From assembly GCA_027078475.1 (NCBI GenBank), contig JALWYH010000096.1, forward strand, positions 1 through 47,079: a DNA stretch of 47,079 nucleotides, read 5' to 3'. The notes beneath the pieces are model-generated. The model did no database searches. It saw nothing but the letters and a program-made list of their open reading frames with translations, and was not told the DNA's origin. Positions 16,477 to 23,547 of the stretch are shown piece by piece; position 1 is the stretch's first letter; each line of letters opens with the position of its first letter. A program made the position numbers and the translations under genes. Source of the DNA: Thermoproteota archaeon. Lineage in GTDB: Archaea; Korarchaeota; Korarchaeia; Korarchaeales; Korarchaeaceae.

Positions 16477-16933
16477 GGCAGAGGACCCCTACCTCATCCA
16501 GTATCCTCTTCATGTCTAGGTGGGGCGGGCCCTTAAACATTATCTGAACGGTCCTGTCGGTGATGTCGCAGTAATGGACGGTCACGAGATGCTTCCTCTT
16601 CCTCCCGGTTATGAGGCCCCTTCCCACGTAGTATGTGGCTTGGTGTCCCCCAATCTCGGTCCTCCCACTCTCCTCTATCCTTATCCTTGGCTTCATCTCC
16701 TTCCTGCCTGGCCTTATCACGATCCTCATGTCCACTGCGTACTCTGGAGTGGCCAGCACGTGGTAGCTCTCTCCGTAGAGGACGTAGGCCAAGTGCCCCC
16801 TCCTCTCATACTGGGTGACATCGGCCCCGTAAGCGGTTGCCATGACCTCGGCCTCGTCTGGCACGGTGAGCACTAGGAAATCGACCGTCCCGAAGAGGGA
16901 GTTGACCGCCCTTATATTCACCCGCCTCATCAT
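16457..16933 (-). CDS. Hypothetical protein, soluble, beta-rich
   Basis: A 158-residue protein of no family I recognise. Alternating hydrophobic patterns (VDFLVLTVPD, GHLAYVLYG, MRIVIRPG, RIRIEESGRTEIGG, LVTVHYCD) suggest a beta-rich fold, followed by a helix near 140-150 (DMKRILDEVG). There is no membrane segment or signal peptide. Two cysteines occur, in HYCDIT and LCHEM. ATG 16933 (or 16930) lies 25 bases from the centre of a TATA element shared with the divergent gene, which fits a leaderless mRNA. It overlaps the small RERD protein gene by 20 bases and probably works with it. Confidence 0.7.
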   Translation of the reverse strand: MMRRVNIRAVNSLFGTVDFLVLTVPDEAEVMATAYGADVTQYERRGHLAYVLYGESYHVLATPEYAVDMRIVIRPGRKEMKPRIRIEESGRTEIGGHQATYYVGRGLITGRKRKHLVTVHYCDITDRTVQIMFKGPPHLDMKRILDEVGVLCHEMGGV

Positions 16934-16953
16934 CCCATCGGCCGTGTCGGCAA

Positions 16954-16963
16954 GGATTTATCC
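16954..16963 (+). promoter_or_regulatory. Shared TATA element between two divergent genes
   Basis: GGATTTATCC reads GGATAAATCC on the other strand, so it is almost symmetrical. The ATG of the minus-strand gene (16933) and of the plus-strand gene (16987) are each 25-29 bases from its centre. One element may therefore drive both leaderless genes. Confidence 0.55.
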
Positions 16964-16986
16964 TTTACCCGGACGCGGTGACTCGC

Positions 16987-17487
16987 ATGTACGAGCTGGA
17001 GATAATAGTGGCCATATCGGCCGTGCTGGCGGGCTGGTACTTCATTGGCTCACATCAGAACAGGAAACTCGTATCCAGAGTTTGGAAGGCGGTGCTGGAG
17101 CAGATGGAGGAGTTCGCTCCCGAGATGACCGTGAGGGAACTCGGAGGTTCGGCCTTCATTGCAGTCGCGAGGGATCCGAGACCGCCTTTCAGGAGGATAG
17201 AGATGGCCTACACGAGCCTCCCCAGGGAGATCTTGATCAACTACCTAATATCGAAGGCCATGGGCAGAAAGGACCTCCTGACTGTGGTCGGAGACTTCAC
17301 CTCAACGCCCAAGACGGAGAAGAGGCTTTCAGACATTCCTGATCTCGTGGGGAGGGTCTTGAAACTCGAGATAAGCCCAAGCAGGCCCAATCTGAGGATA
17401 ATAATGTCGCTGGAACAACTGATGTCGAACTCGCTTGAGGATGCCCTCTCTTCTGTGGCTCAGCTGTGTAAGTCGGGAATGTGTTAG
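16987..17487 (+). CDS. Hypothetical membrane-anchored protein
   Basis: A 166-residue protein I do not recognise. It starts with a single hydrophobic segment (LEIIVAISAVLAGWYFIG, residues 3-20) followed by basic residues, so it is probably anchored with the rest in the cytosol. The soluble part has mixed helix and strand patterns, for example LLTVVGDF near 97-104 and LRIIMSLEQL near 135-144. ATG 16987 fits the TATA element at 16954-16963; GTG 16978 would lie upstream of the expected transcription start. It is divergent from the unknown gene of the ArsA/CstA cluster and may belong to it. Downstream, an inverted repeat TAAGTA-GAT-TACTTA (17556-17570) lies in the gene-free stretch 17488-17640. 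Confidence 0.7.
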   Translation: MYELEIIVAISAVLAGWYFIGSHQNRKLVSRVWKAVLEQMEEFAPEMTVRELGGSAFIAVARDPRPPFRRIEMAYTSLPREILINYLISKAMGRKDLLTVVGDFTSTPKTEKRLSDIPDLVGRVLKLEISPSRPNLRIIMSLEQLMSNSLEDALSSVAQLCKSGMC

Positions 17488-17640
17488 TATGTTTCCAACG
17501 CACCGCTTGAGATCGCAACTCGCTCACTGAACGGATTAGACGGGTTAGCCAGTCTTAAGTAGATTACTTACCACCGAGTACCTAAATAGAGATCTCTTAC
17601 TTGAATCCCCAGACACACTTGCCCTATCACAGAAACTCGG

Positions 17641-17997
17641 TTATGGCTCGAGCTGATACAACTCCACTATCACGGATGACACTACTGCTAAGAGACGTTT
17701 CTCCGACATTAACTCTGCGACCTTAGTTATGTTCTCTGCTATTCGATGTACATTATCCTTCCTCACTGGTTCTCCTATGTAGATGATCCCATGCTCTGAC
17801 TTTCTCCTCAGAGCGGACCTCAGAAAATCGCCATCCCTCGTTAGAACGATCATGCCTTCTCTGTTAGCCAGACTTAGTATCTCTTCGTCACTTAGGCCTC
17901 TGTATCTAGTCTCGGGGATCCATAGTAGACTTAATCCACTAGCTCTGAGGAGCTTTATGAGAGGCCATGTGACATTCTCGTCAGCCAGAAGCCTCGA
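17641..17997 (-). pseudogene. DUF5615 PIN-like toxin lacking a start codon
   Basis: The frame encodes a nearly complete DUF5615 protein: RLLADENVTWPLIKLLRASG, then RYRGLSDEEILSLA, then GMIVLTRDGDFL, then KRLLAVVSS. Acidic residues of the PIN-like site (DEN, SDEE, TRDGDF) are present. Between the upstream in-frame stop (18004-18006) and ATG 17853 there is no ATG, GTG or TTG; at the expected start, three codons before LADE, the codon is TCG (17995-17997). The first usable start, ATG 17853, would lose half the protein. It overlaps the end of a DUF433 antitoxin gene, the usual partner. Either the start was lost, a non-standard start is used, or it is reached by +1 frameshifting from the antitoxin. 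Base composition is more AT-rich than the neighbours, hinting at transfer. Confidence 0.75.
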
Positions 17998-18223
17998 CTG
18001 AGATCACCTCGATCTTCCTTAATACTTGGGAGGCATATCTCAGGGCCTCATATACAGCCTCGATCGGTATCCTGTAATTCTCTGCGACCTCGTCCGCGCT
18101 CCAGCCATTGGCCAGAGCCTCTAATATATCATCAACGCTCACACGCGTGCCTTTAACAGTAGGCCTTCCGCCACGACGTCCTTGGACGACTTCCAGCCAC
18201 TCGTATCCAGGTAAGAGCACCAT
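17981..18223 (-). CDS. DUF433 antitoxin
   Basis: An 80-residue DUF433 protein, the usual antitoxin for DUF5615 toxins. The conserved core GRPTVKGTRVSVDDILEAL and WSADEVAENYR, with a helix-turn-helix character, is complete. I chose ATG 18223 (product starts MVLLPGYEWLEVV), which matches the usual family length and lies after a TATA-like CTAAAAGGGC (18258-18269 on the minus strand); an upstream start at 18253 is possible. Its 3' end overlaps the toxin frame by 17 bases. Confidence 0.82.
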   Translation of the reverse strand: MVLLPGYEWLEVVQGRRGGRPTVKGTRVSVDDILEALANGWSADEVAENYRIPIEAVYEALRYASQVLRKIEVISVEASG

Positions 18224-18271
18224 TTCTTCAAAACACCCGTGGAGATCCAGCACGGAATGCCCTTTTAGACC

Positions 18272-18754
18272 TTAGGCTAACCCAGCCAGAGCGCGCGACG
18301 CGCGCGTCGCCGCGTAGGCGAGCGAGAGGGGCATCGCACTCCAGGGGAACCTGCCAGTCAGGGCCAGCGCCGTACCTCCGACAATCATCGGGCCCCATAT
18401 TATCAGCAGGAGGATCGGACCCAGCCCCAATCTCTTCGCATCGATCGGGAAACCGGCGTAGAGGGCCATCGAGAGCACCCCTACCAGCGCCAAGATCAAG
18501 ATGCCGATGTGGACCTTGATCGTCAAGTAGATTCCTAGGGCGAGGTCAAAGGCGAGGACGAGGGCGAAGATCAGGGGATCGAAGGATCCCATGAGCCAGG
18601 CCACCAATCCTCCGATGATGACGGCGAAGACCGTGGTCGTTATGATGCAAAGCCTCGTCGAGGCTATGAGTACCACGAGCCTGTTCAGGTCCTCGGAACC
18701 CTCTGGGGTTCTGCAGTACCTAAAGCTGTACCATAAAGCCCTTCCCACGCTCAA
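18272..18754 (-). pseudogene. UbiA/MenA-like prenyltransferase with internal deletion
   Basis: A 160-residue membrane protein that looks like the two ends of a UbiA-family enzyme of about 290 residues joined together. The N-terminal part has a RxCIITTTVFAVIIGG helix and FDPLIFALVLAFDLALG; the later part has YAGFPIDAKRLGLGP and WGPMIVGGTALALTG, matching the glycine-rich middle and later segments of MenA-like proteins. The Asp-rich prenyl-diphosphate site (NDxxD) and the loop after it are missing, so it cannot be a normal prenyltransferase. A TATA element (18782-18794) and TTG 18754 or GTG 18748 remain, so it may still be expressed. A full-length UbiA lies 1.5 kb away. Its 3' end uses CGC codons and contains a 16-base perfect palindrome (18295-18310). 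Confidence 0.6.
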
Positions 18755-19063
18755 TCAAGCACACAATACCATTATAACGGCGGTTATATAATTCGCTTTC
18801 GTCTCCCGAATGTGGAGATCGATGCCTCCAGATAATTGGGACTGGGCTGGGCAATATTTGATTAACTCTCTCGATAGATCTGACTGAAAAGCCTTCGAAT
18901 CTCTAAACCAGCGAGTGTCAACTATCCCCTATAATTCGGGACCCAGTTTGCCTTGATCTCAGGGTTCCCAGTTCCGATGCTGAAAGGGGTTTCTGATTGG
19001 AGGACCTCGGGGGTCGAACCGGAGGCCTTTTTACTACCTAATGCGCCTACATTTTAGGTCGAC
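18755..19063. other. Intergenic region between divergent genes
   Basis: About 310 bases without a gene. It holds a minus-strand TATA (GGTTATATAATTC, 18782-18794) for the UbiA-like remnant and a plus-strand TATA-like CCTTTTTA (19026-19033) about 30 bases before vapB. Nothing else was recognised in between; no tRNA or small-RNA motif fits. Confidence 0.5.
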
Positions 19064-19294
19064 ATGATGGGGGAGTACATCACTATCTCCACGAAGGTGA
19101 GGAGGGAGCTGAAAGAGGAGGCCGAGAGGCTAGGGATAAGGATATCTGAAGTGCTCAGGCAGGCACTTAAGGAGGAGGTGAGGAGGAGAAAGCTCGAGGA
19201 GCTTGAGAAGAGGCTGGAGAGGATGAAAGATGCGCTGGAACGAATAGATGTAGATAGAATCGTGAGGAGCATTAGGGAGGATAGGGAGAGGTAG
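19064..19294 (+). CDS. vapB: VapB-type antitoxin
   Basis: A 76-residue antitoxin of a VapBC pair. The N-terminal half is a ribbon-helix-helix DNA-binding domain (YITISTKVRRELKEEAERLG and ISEVLRQAL), and the C-terminal half is a long charged helix (about 37-60) that would wrap the toxin. ATG 19064 or the next ATG 19067 can serve as start. The toxin gene follows after 6 bases. Expected to bind its own promoter together with VapC. Confidence 0.88.
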   Translation: MMGEYITISTKVRRELKEEAERLGIRISEVLRQALKEEVRRRKLEELEKRLERMKDALERIDVDRIVRSIREDRER

Positions 19295-19300
19295 TTCACG

Positions 19301-19720
19301 GTGGATGAACTCCTATTCGACGCTTCCTCGGTGATCTATTCCCTTAAACTTCGGAAAATCAAGATTTTGGCTGGGAATTGCATCCAGCGGCTCACCGTCT
19401 ACGAGGTCATTAACGCCATCTGGAAGGAGGCGAATCTCGTCGGGAGTTTGAGCCCGAGGGAGGCGAAAGAGCTCCTCGAAATATTCCTAGAGGTCCTCAA
19501 GCACATGACCATCTTGGAACCTCGGTCGTATGAGTTGGATATACTGAGCACTGCCCTCGAGACAGGATTGACGGCTTACGATGCCTCCTACGTGGTTCTG
19601 GCTCGAGAGAGGGAACTCAAGCTCGTTACCGAGGACTCGAGACTGAGGGAGAGGGTGGGGGAGTTGGTGGAGATCTCGAGCCTCGACGAGCTGCTGGGGG
19701 ACTACGGTGGCCAGGGATGA
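19301..19720 (+). CDS. vapC: VapC PIN-domain toxin
   Basis: A 139-residue PIN-domain ribonuclease. The four acidic residues of the active site are in place: D7 (LFDASS), E35 (VYEVINA), D94 (TAYDASY) and D112 (TEDSRL). It therefore looks active, in contrast to the two other toxin loci nearby. Start is GTG 19301, the only one giving the canonical PIN N-terminus. It overlaps nothing and follows vapB by 6 bases. The downstream gap 19721-19881 contains a hairpin CCCGAT-8-ATCGGG near 19738-19757, a possible terminator. Confidence 0.9.
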   Translation: MDELLFDASSVIYSLKLRKIKILAGNCIQRLTVYEVINAIWKEANLVGSLSPREAKELLEIFLEVLKHMTILEPRSYELDILSTALETGLTAYDASYVVLARERELKLVTEDSRLRERVGELVEISSLDELLGDYGGQG

Positions 19721-19881
19721 ACTCCCGTTCGAGTGCCCCGATGCCCTCCGATCGGGCTGGAACCAGCGTAACGTAAGAGCCGGGCACCGACACAGCGCGG
19801 CGTGTCGAGATGCCACATCAGCACCGGAATGCCATGGCACGGGATGGGCACAGGGATGCCATCGAACCGAGCCAGCTCAAG

Positions 19882-20253
19882 TCACATCTCCGGTATGTAC
19901 ACCCTCACCGATCCCCTGTCCTGGTAGGCGTTGAATATCTCGCCAGCCTTCCTTATTCCGGTCACGATCGACTCGAAGAACTCCTCTGAGGTCATTCCAA
20001 GCTGCTCAGCTGATCTCTCGACCTCCCCGGCACCCCTGACCCAGAAGGTGACCATGCCCGTGTAGACCCCCAGTCTCAGGTGGGTTGGGACGGGACTCCC
20101 CATTGGGAGGAAGGCGTATCCCTCAGCCCTCCTACTGGGCAGGAACCCCAGCTTCTCCATCTCCTCAACCAGCCTGACTATCAGATCCTCCAGATCCTTG
20201 GGATCCAGGTAAGCGTACATCTCCACACCTATCAGGAAGGCCTGGTAATCCAT
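19882..20253 (-). CDS. Hypothetical protein
   Basis: A 123-residue soluble protein with no family I recognise. It has an N-terminal acidic helical region (LDPKDLEDLIVRLVEEMEKL near 19-38), a central beta-rich part (HLRLGVYTGMVTFWVRG) and a C-terminal helix plus strand (SVRVYIPEM). I chose ATG 20253 because a TATA element at 20281-20290 (GATTTTTATG on the minus strand) predicts a start close to it; 20283 is the longest option but overlaps the TATA. It stands downstream of ubiA in the same direction, 41 bases away. Confidence 0.65.
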   Translation of the reverse strand: MDYQAFLIGVEMYAYLDPKDLEDLIVRLVEEMEKLGFLPSRRAEGYAFLPMGSPVPTHLRLGVYTGMVTFWVRGAGEVERSAEQLGMTSEEFFESIVTGIRKAGEIFNAYQDRGSVRVYIPEM

Positions 20254-20280
20254 CTCGATCGGGAACCCCGGAGGGGGCAC

Positions 20281-20290
20281 CATAAAAATC
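20281..20290 (-). promoter_or_regulatory. TATA box of the hypothetical gene after ubiA
   Basis: On the minus strand this reads GATTTTTATG and lies between the ubiA stop and ATG 20253; the predicted transcription start is near 20258. Confidence 0.5.
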
Positions 20291-20294
20291 CAGC

Positions 20295-21116
20295 CTAACC
20301 TGGAAGGAGGTCTATCATGAGCCCGAATCCCAGCAGGAGGCTGACCACTAGATTTACGTTGAAGGCATCGGCGTACCTGCCCCTCCTGGCGAGGTAGTGC
20401 TCGTATCCGAGGAGCACGGCCGTCATCGCTATCGACAGGGCTGAGAAGGGACCGTTGAGCGCGCTCAGGCAGAGGATGATGACCGTCGCCGCGTGCAGGA
20501 GGAGGGCCAGGTCGAGGGCGGCGCGCCTCCCGAAGCAGGCGGGCACCGACTTCACCCCGAGCCTCCTATCGATGTCCATGTCCTGAATGGCGTATATCAC
20601 GTCGAACCCGGCGACCCACAGGGCCAAGGCTAGGGCGTACCCCCAGGGCAGGTTGAAGACGCTATCGGACATTGCTATAGCTCCTGCGAGTGGGACCGCC
20701 CCGAGTATGGCTCCCAGGTGGAAGTGGGGGAAGCAGTGGATCCTCTTGGCGAAGGGGTAGGCGATCTCGGCCAGCACTATCGGGAAGGAAAGGAGGAAGG
20801 CCAGCCAGTTGAAGTAGAGGGCGCTCAATGCGAACACGGCGGAGAAGAACCCTATCAGGAGGGCCACGGTCCTGGGGTTTGCCTCCCCGGTAACTAGGGG
20901 TCTTCCCGAGGTCCTGGGATTGAGAGCGTCCAGATCTCTGTCGAATAGGTCATTCGAGAGCAGGGCCACGGACCTGGCCGAGAAAAGGGCTATCCCTATC
21001 ATGAGGGCATCGAACCAATCGCTCAGCCCGAACATCAGGGCCCCGACGTAGGCGAAGGGGAGGCTGAAAAGGGTGTGGTGGACCCTAAGCATCCTGATGT
21101 AGGTCCCCAATCCCAA
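20295..21116 (-). CDS. ubiA: UbiA-family prenyltransferase
   Basis: A 273-residue membrane enzyme that transfers a prenyl chain to an aromatic acid. Both Asp-rich sites are intact: NDLFDRDLD at 55-63 and the second at DMDIDRRLG near 177-185, with about eight hydrophobic helices. This is the UbiA/MqnP-like form (FARRIHCFPHFHLG-like middle), not the MenA form of the nearby remnant. It overlaps ubiD by 32 bases, so prenylation and decarboxylation of the same aromatic ring are the likely pair of reactions, as in menaquinone synthesis by the futalosine route or related quinone pathways. ATG 21092 is a shorter alternative start. Confidence 0.9.
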   Translation of the reverse strand: MGLGTYIRMLRVHHTLFSLPFAYVGALMFGLSDWFDALMIGIALFSARSVALLSNDLFDRDLDALNPRTSGRPLVTGEANPRTVALLIGFFSAVFALSALYFNWLAFLLSFPIVLAEIAYPFAKRIHCFPHFHLGAILGAVPLAGAIAMSDSVFNLPWGYALALALWVAGFDVIYAIQDMDIDRRLGVKSVPACFGRRAALDLALLLHAATVIILCLSALNGPFSALSIAMTAVLLGYEHYLARRGRYADAFNVNLVVSLLLGFGLMIDLLPG

Positions 21117-22530
21117 GCTCAGACCACCTCTCCTCGACCCTCCTGGCGATGTCCGGATCCGGACTGACGGGTTCCGGCCACTCCCTGCCTATCTCCTCCC
21201 TCAGCTTCCTGGTGGCGTCTATTATCATCTTCCCCCCCATCCTGGGGGCGAAGCTGGCGTGGTCCAGCTCATCGGCCACGGCGTTCTCCACTATCTGGAC
21301 GTCCCTCTGCGGGTCAACGGTCGACGCGACGGCGTACATCACCTGGTTCATGTCGTGGACATCCACATCGTGATCCACCACCACCAGGATCTTGGTCAGG
21401 GAGAACTGGCCCATTCCCAGGAGCCCCATGGCCACCTGCCTCGCGTGACCCGGGTACCTCTTCCTGATCGACACCACCGCCAGCCCGTGAAAGAGCCCGT
21501 ACTCCGGCAGGTTGATGTCGACGATCTCCGGCTGGAGCATCCTCACCAGGGGAAGGAATATCCTCTCGATGGCCTTCCCTATGACCGCGTCCTCGAGCCA
21601 GGGGTAGCCGACCACGGTGGCGTGGAATATTGGATTCTCCCTTGTGTAGACGCTCCGAATCCTGAATACCGGGAAGGGTGCTGGCGGGGTGTAGTAGCCC
21701 ATATGATCGCCGAACGGACCCTCCACACGGGTTTCATTCGGGGGAACGGTACCCTCCATCACTAGCTCGGCCGATGACGGGATGAGGATTCCGCTCTCTC
21801 CCCTGGTCACCCTGACGGATCTTCCCGCCATGACACCGGCGAAAAGGTAGCTGTCCAGCCCCTCGGGCACCGGGGCAACCGCGGTCAGGGCCACGACCGG
21901 GTCGACCCCCACGGCCACTGCAACGGGCATCTCCTCCCCGTACTTCTCATAGTAGGCCGCTCCTCGCTTGTGGATGTGCCAGTGCATTCCCGTCAGGTCC
22001 TTTCCCATCACCTGCATCCTGTAAACTCCCAGATGATGTATCCCTGTCTCCGGATCACGCGTGATCACCACGGGGAAGGTGAAGAACCTTCCGGCGTCCT
22101 TGGGCCAGGTCTTGATGGCGGGAATCCTCCCAAGGTCGGGCTCGTCCCATCGGTTGTCCTTCCACTGGGCCCCGGAGAGCCTCGGCAGGTACTTCCCGTA
22201 ACTGGCGGCCTCCCTCAGGGTCCTGACCTTCTCTCCCAGCGTCAGGGGTGGCGGGCCCCTGGCCAGGCTGGTGAACCTCTCACCGGCCTCCTCCAGCCTC
22301 CTCACCCCGAGGACAAGCCTGATCCTCTCGAGTGATGAGAAGAGGTTCCCTGTCAGCCTCCAGCCCTCGAACCCCTCTATCCTTTCGAACAGGAGTGCAG
22401 GCCCTCCCCTGGCCACCCTCCTGAGGATCTCCGCTATCTCCAAGTCCACGCTCACGGGAGCTCTTACTCTCCTCAGCTCCCCCCTCCTTTCCAGTTCATC
22501 TAGGAAATCCCTCAGGTCCTCCAATTCCAC
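21085..22530 (-). CDS. ubiD: UbiD-family prenylated-FMN decarboxylase
   Basis: A 481-residue UbiD decarboxylase. The N-terminal LEDLRDFLDELERRGELRRV is the family signature; IHHLGVYRMQVMGKDLTGMH and HIHKRGAA form part of the prFMN and metal site, and EGPFGDHMGYY carries conserved acidic residues. It needs the cofactor prenyl-FMN made by UbiX, which is not in this window. Coupled to ubiA by overlap. Probable role in quinone synthesis; substrate not certain. Confidence 0.92.
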   Translation of the reverse strand: MELEDLRDFLDELERRGELRRVRAPVSVDLEIAEILRRVARGGPALLFERIEGFEGWRLTGNLFSSLERIRLVLGVRRLEEAGERFTSLARGPPPLTLGEKVRTLREAASYGKYLPRLSGAQWKDNRWDEPDLGRIPAIKTWPKDAGRFFTFPVVITRDPETGIHHLGVYRMQVMGKDLTGMHWHIHKRGAAYYEKYGEEMPVAVAVGVDPVVALTAVAPVPEGLDSYLFAGVMAGRSVRVTRGESGILIPSSAELVMEGTVPPNETRVEGPFGDHMGYYTPPAPFPVFRIRSVYTRENPIFHATVVGYPWLEDAVIGKAIERIFLPLVRMLQPEIVDINLPEYGLFHGLAVVSIRKRYPGHARQVAMGLLGMGQFSLTKILVVVDHDVDVHDMNQVMYAVASTVDPQRDVQIVENAVADELDHASFAPRMGGKMIIDATRKLREEIGREWPEPVSPDPDIARRVEERWSELGIGDLHQDA

Positions 22531-22555
22531 TCTAGGAAGTGGGTGCCGACCTAAA

Positions 22556-23043
22556 TTAAGTGTTTCCCCGTCCCCTGCCGCGCCTGGAGGTGGTCCTCAG
22601 GAGAATCCGGGCCATCCGGCTCAGATTCCACCTCCCATGACGGTTATAGAACACGTATTCACCCTCGCTCAGCCTGCCGAGGAATGAAGTTATCAGGAAC
22701 TCTACATCATCCCTGTCTAAGATGATTTGGTAGCCAAGGGCCAGACCTGATAGGAACGTGCTAGGAGAGAGGTTCTCCTGGAACTCCTCCTTACTCATCA
22801 CGTGGATGTCAGGGTGAGGAAGCTCCATTTTCCGATTTCGGACCTCGGAGGCCAGCCTGTACTCTAGGTCCAGTTTCTCCCTGCCCTGAGATCCAAGGTG
22901 CGCCTTATCACGACAAGCAGGTCCAGATCCCTGGCCTCGCCCCAGTACACTTAACTGCCGAACGATATTATTGCTAAAACATCGTCCCCCAGCACCTCAA
23001 GGATCGCCTTCCTCACATCATCATAGAATTCCCCTCTCCTCAA
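22556..23043 (-). pseudogene. MNT-type nucleotidyltransferase, broken by a stop and a frameshift
   Basis: The frame from TTG 23043 encodes a minimal nucleotidyltransferase: KAILEVLGDDVLAIISFGS, then an in-frame TAA (22951-22953), then VYWGEARDLDLLVVI, which carries the DxD metal site. After about LDLRAGR a one-base frameshift is needed to continue into EKLDLEYRLASEVRNRK and the rest (frame of ATG 22828). So the GS...DxD antitoxin-type enzyme is interrupted twice. It overlaps the end of a HEPN gene, its usual toxin partner (HEPN/MNT module). Two lesions in 200 bases argue for decay, although sequencing error is not excluded. Confidence 0.72.
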
Positions 23044-23445
23044 GGTACCTCCTCGCAACTTCTAGCACCTCCTCAGCTCTATTTACAGCCTCCTCGGCCA
23101 GCTCCCTGTCGATGAATTCTCTGGGGGATATAACCTCTCCCCCCAGGAGGAAGGGATACCTGCTCCTGTATAGTACTCGGTGAACCAGCCCAAGATATCC
23201 AGAACAGAATCGAACTCTTCTCTCCATTCATCGGAAAAAGCATCCGAGAACGCGTTCAGCAATACTCCATGGTTGTACACGTACTTCCTCTTCACCTCGA
23301 TCATGGACATAACAGCCTTTTCAACGCACTGCTGAGCATGAAACACCGCTTCAGGAAAATCCTTGTGATCTAGAGCCCTCTTCGCCCTTTCGATATCTCT
23401 CTGGGCCTCCTCGAAGTACTTCTTGGCGAACTTTTCAAAGAACAC
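23021..23445 (-). pseudogene. HEPN-domain toxin with a frameshift
   Basis: The first part from GTG 23445 is a HEPN protein (KYFEEAQRDIERAKRAL, then FHAQQCVEKAV), and RKYVYNH holds the Rx4-6H ribonuclease motif. Near 23175-23180 the frame must shift by one base: FTEYYT continues in the other frame as RSRYPFLLGG and then to ERGIL at 23021. A single missing base in ATACAGG would restore it. As read, the protein ends with an unrelated tail at 23083. The Rx4-6H motif lies before the lesion, so a truncated product might keep some activity. Partner of the broken MNT gene. Confidence 0.75.
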
Positions 23446-23507
23446 ACGACGCCCCCTTGTAATGTAAGCGTCATCCAGACTTATAGTTACCTTGGGAGAG
23501 CCACGAT

Positions 23508-23519
23508 GATTATTTTTTA
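23508..23519 (+). promoter_or_regulatory. TATA box of the NitT/TauT-type importer operon
   Basis: GATTATTTTTTA lies about 30 bases before TTG 23548 and predicts transcription start near 23540. It separates the broken toxin-antitoxin genes from the importer. Confidence 0.55.
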
Positions 23520-23547
23520 GTCGAGGGCCGGCTGGCTGGGTGATTGC

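Noticed and set aside
18295-18310. Perfect 16-base palindrome GCGACGCGCGCGTCGC
   Set aside because: It lies in the Ala/Arg-rich 3' end of the UbiA-like frame and can arise from repeated GCG/CGC codons; it does not recur in the window.
19008-19026. GGGGGTCGAACCGG, resembling a tRNA T-arm
   Set aside because: The loop does not match GTTCRA and there is no acceptor, D or anticodon arm around it.
19721-19881. Repeated GATGCC elements and a hairpin, considered as a small RNA gene
   Set aside because: No promoter, no family motif and irregular spacing; only the CCCGAT/ATCGGG hairpin is clear and it fits a terminator for vapC.
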